A stretch of 64,000 bases of DNA, taken from contig NZ_KB235896.1 of NCBI RefSeq assembly GCF_000332135.1, positions 3,305,321-3,369,320 on the forward strand, read 5' to 3'. The notes below the pieces were generated by a model. The model was not told the DNA's origin, made no database searches, and saw only the letters and a program-made list of their open reading frames with translations. This stretch comes from Anabaena sp. PCC 7108 (lineage in GTDB: Bacteria; Cyanobacteriota; Cyanobacteriia; Cyanobacteriales; Nostocaceae). Each line of letters opens with the position of its first letter. The first letter of the stretch is position 1. A program made the translations under genes and the position numbers. Below are positions 62,897 through 64,000 of the stretch, piece by piece.

Positions 62897-63021
62897 TTAC
62901 TCAGAAGAAGGGGAGACGCGGTGACGGGGAAACGCGGTGATGGGGAAAAATAATTATCTAATGCCTCTGCCCTCTGCCTTCTGCCTTCTGCCTTCTGCCT
63001 TCTGCCCCCTGCACCCTGCCT
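62897..63021. repeat. Short tandem repeats (CGCGGTGA/GGGGAAA and CTGCCTT units)
   Basis: The YajQ-GST gap is filled with GACGCGGTGACGGGGAAACG-type repeats and a CTGCCTT array of several tandem heptamers, ending in CTGCCCCCTGCACCCTGCC. Similar in style to 26090-26219. Confidence 0.85.
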
Positions 63022-63582
63022 CTAACCGCGTCCTGCCCCGATACTTTTTTGAAACGCCGGACGTTCAGAAATTTGTTTAATATAGTTCAAAACGGCTGGG
63101 TAGGCGCTCAAGTCTACCTTTAGCATGATGGGAATATAACCGAGCATAGATCCCACAGCCACATCGGCGACAGTGAATTCATCACCCAGCACAAAAGGTT
63201 GCTGTCCAAAAATTTCATTCAGGGGAGTCAATAAGCGGGGCATTTCCTTTTCTCGATTGGCTTCGATAAAAATACCTGTAGCCAAGGTGGAATTGGCAAA
63301 TAATACCCACTGGGAAAATATGGCGCGTTCCTCTGCTGAAAATGCAGTTTTTCCATATTTTTCAGCAAGATACAACAAAATTGCCCCAGATTCCCACAGT
63401 TTAAAATCGCCATCAACAATTGCTGGGACTTTACCTACGGGATTAATTGCTAAGTATTCAGGCTGTAGATGTTCACCAGCCTGCATATCCAGCATCACAA
63501 ATTCATAAGGAACTTCCAGTTCCTCTAAATACCACTTAATGATTGATGCACGACTAAAAGCACCACCGTAAAGTTTCAACAT
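63022..63582 (-). CDS. Glutathione S-transferase family protein
   Basis: A 186-aa GST. The N-terminal thioredoxin-like domain has MLKLYGGAFSRASIIKWYLEEL, NPVGKVPAIVDG (cis-Pro) and WESGAILLYLAEKYG (ES motif that contacts the glutathione gamma-glutamyl group). The Ser10 in the first loop is the candidate catalytic residue. The C-terminal helical domain ends with FVLGDEFTVADVAVGSMLGY, the conserved N-capping motif of GSTs. The enzyme would conjugate or reduce with glutathione. The adjacent gene on the same strand is 22 bp upstream, so they may be co-transcribed. Confidence 0.94.
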   Translation of the reverse strand: MLKLYGGAFSRASIIKWYLEELEVPYEFVMLDMQAGEHLQPEYLAINPVGKVPAIVDGDFKLWESGAILLYLAEKYGKTAFSAEERAIFSQWVLFANSTLATGIFIEANREKEMPRLLTPLNEIFGQQPFVLGDEFTVADVAVGSMLGYIPIMLKVDLSAYPAVLNYIKQISERPAFQKSIGAGRG

Positions 63583-63604
63583 AATTACCTAAAATTAAAG
63601 AAAA

Positions 63605-64000
63605 CTAAAGAACTTTATGAGTATGGGAATGTTGTTTAACGTTATCTTCTTTGCTGACAACTCTGGCAGCATTTAGTACCCGTTTACGTTCCGTAGAATA
63701 ATTAAAATCGGTTTTGGTTGCACCAATGGGGATGAATAATTGGGCTGATTCACGCCGTTTGTAGGTACGAGCCGCAGAAAATGCCCTTAGCACAAATTCA
63801 TCTCCGAACTGTGCTGACTCTGGAATTCCATTAGGCATAACCAGTGTATCACCGTCCAAGATAGATCCTAAAGTTGTTGCACAAGCAAGCTTGTAGGAAG
63901 TGGGAATACCTTTTAATATCGCTTCCAATGCGGCTGAGGGAATAGGCTCTATGACTTCTATCTGATGCACTTCTCCATCTTCTTTGTAGAAGCAAGTTGC
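63605..64000 (-). CDS. Conserved protein of unknown function, 5' end outside window
   Basis: On the minus strand this frame is open to the right edge of the window, and a GTG at 63970 (VHQIEVIEP) is only an internal codon as far as can be seen. At least ten residues precede it (ATCFYKEDGE). The visible part has QLFIPIGATKTDFNYSTERK and a hydrophilic, His-rich tail (KQHSHTHKVL). No recognised domain. It ends 22 bp before the GST gene on the same strand and could be in one operon with it. Confidence 0.6.
   Translation of the reverse strand, partial: ATCFYKEDGEVHQIEVIEPIPSAALEAILKGIPTSYKLACATTLGSILDGDTLVMPNGIPESAQFGDEFVLRAFSAARTYKRRESAQLFIPIGATKTDFNYSTERKRVLNAARVVSKEDNVKQHSHTHKVL

Overview
The window is chromosomal DNA from a filamentous cyanobacterium, most likely of the Nostocales (Anabaena/Nostoc-type). 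The evidence is the AT-rich sequence, frequent HIP1 octamers (GCGATCGC), short tandem repeats in the gaps typical of heterocyst-forming strains, small inverted-repeat elements, and cyanobacterial families such as DUF1825, DUF1995, a kinase fused to an FGE-like domain and a cyanoexosortase-associated protein. I found no rRNA, tRNA, CRISPR array, transposase or prophage gene.

Layout. 0-4.2 kb: end of an exopolysaccharide locus (exosortase-associated protein, Wza-like export protein, Wzc-like co-polymerase). 4.2-9.1 kb: rhomboid protease, MtnC, a Ser/Thr kinase/FGE-like fusion and a TPR protein. 9.2-11.6 kb: an overlapping pair, a 704-aa protein with a PD-(D/E)XK nuclease domain and a STAS-like protein, resembling a two-gene defence module. 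11.6-13.6 kb: uvrB. 13.9-14.3 kb: a small protein of tandem 19-residue repeats. 14.66-22.73 kb: a compact operon of two divergent Hsp70s, a zinc-ribbon/TM/LysM protein, a large helical-repeat protein and a GrpE-like protein. 22.8-35.4 kb: mainly housekeeping genes (lepB, HhH protein, TM2 protein, J-domain/TPR protein, DUF1825, PBP1A, tyrS, pyrF, family-4 uracil-DNA glycosylase, large zinc metalloprotease). 35.5-43.7 kb: DUF1995, cysteine desulfurase, secreted phospholipase D-like protein, ChaB, AAC(6')-like acetyltransferase, NDH-2 and HAD genes, scattered with four copies of a 125-148 bp inverted-repeat element. 43.9-46.7 kb: a NACHT-type NTPase with a pentapeptide-repeat C-terminus, a candidate immune STAND protein. 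46.8-64 kb: nitrilase, DUF389/OmpA-like fusion, MscS channel, class II aldolase, M20 amidohydrolase, NGN-like small protein, hemerythrin protein, DUF2231, GT2, BioD-like/DRTGG protein, Rossmann (LOG/DprA-like) protein, MAPEG, YajQ, GST and a gene cut by the window end.

Most unusual. (1) The Hsp70/GrpE/LysM/TPR operon. One Hsp70 has lost key nucleotide-site residues and carries a degenerate J-like plus helical C-terminus, and both Hsp70s have Tyr in place of the catalytic Lys. A membrane-linked, non-canonical chaperone machine is a reasonable hypothesis. (2) The nuclease/STAS-like pair and (3) the NACHT-pentapeptide protein are defence candidates. (4) A small inverted-repeat element occurs in two forms whose 48-bp cores are exact inversions of each other.

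All assignments come from reading sequence and motifs; no database search was run.
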